Source: Numida meleagris (taxonomy: Eukaryota > Chordata > Aves > Galliformes > Numididae). From it: a stretch of DNA of 64,000 nucleotides. Positions 63,922-64,000 of this stretch are shown here, one piece after another. Location of the stretch: the NCBI RefSeq assembly GCF_002078875.1, contig NC_034410.1, positions 98,396,871-98,460,870 of the forward strand, written 5' to 3'. How positions within the stretch are numbered: position 1 is the stretch's first letter; the number at the start of each line of letters is the position of its first letter. Below the pieces are notes generated by a model. It was given only the letters and a program-made list of their open reading frames with translations. It was not told where the DNA came from and did not search any database. A program made the position numbers and the translations under genes.

Positions 63922-64000
63922 TCATAGAATCACAGAATTGCTTAGGTTGGAGGGGACCTCAAAACCCACCCAGCCTCACCCCCTGCCACAGGCAGGGCTG
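63922..64000 (-). mobile_element. CR1 LINE 3' end, continues past right edge
   Basis: The last 79 bases open with tcatagaatcacagaattgc, then ttaggttggaggggacctc and end in ctgccacaggcagggctg, a standard CR1 3' end on the opposite strand. The rest of the element lies beyond the window. Confidence 0.93.

Overview
This window looks like gene-poor, AT-rich nuclear DNA from a bird, most likely a galliform such as chicken. The evidence is the set of interspersed repeats. There are eleven CR1 LINE fragments, several ending in the typical octamer-like 3' tail (tcatagaatcatag on the opposite strand). There are three copies of a mariner element closely resembling the chicken Galluhop/Mariner1 family. 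There are two avian-type endogenous retroviral LTRs. I found no multi-exon gene, rRNA, tRNA, CRISPR array or bacterial-type operon. Nearly all open frames are short and look like chance.

Left edge (1-824): an endogenous retrovirus on the minus strand enters the window. Its leader (1-134), an 18-base tRNA-Lys-type primer binding site (135-152) and an LTR (155-474) are visible; its genes lie beyond base 1. A deleted mariner copy abuts it (about 505-824). From 825 to 17711 the sequence is intergenic or intronic. It is interrupted by a solo ERV LTR (7009-7532) with a perfect 5-bp target duplication, a 37-A tract, and a 41-bp tandem duplication at 14226-14307.

Middle (17712-44944): old CR1 copies on the plus strand (17712-18218, 20586-21136, 43364-43533) and on the minus strand (30455-30535, 41830-42030). 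Long AT-rich stretches with microsatellites separate them. One open segment at 38423-38639, bounded by an acceptor-like and a donor-like site, is the best candidate for a host exon, but I do not recognise its product.

Right third (44945-64000): an internally deleted mariner copy (44945-45500) and a mariner transposase pseudogene (46930-47740) lie 1.4 kb apart. Next is a GC-richer promoter-like island with a perfect 10-bp hairpin of paired E-boxes and a strong splice donor (48160-48360). Then comes a run of six CR1 copies, all on the minus strand. The longest (49480-50560) retains three recognisable reverse-transcriptase palm motifs but carries a nonsense codon and a frameshift.

The features do not form a pathway. 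The window is best read as a record of successive transposon insertions in non-coding DNA. I did not find a new biological system. The most useful follow-ups are the exon candidate, the E-box island, and the three-copy mariner group.
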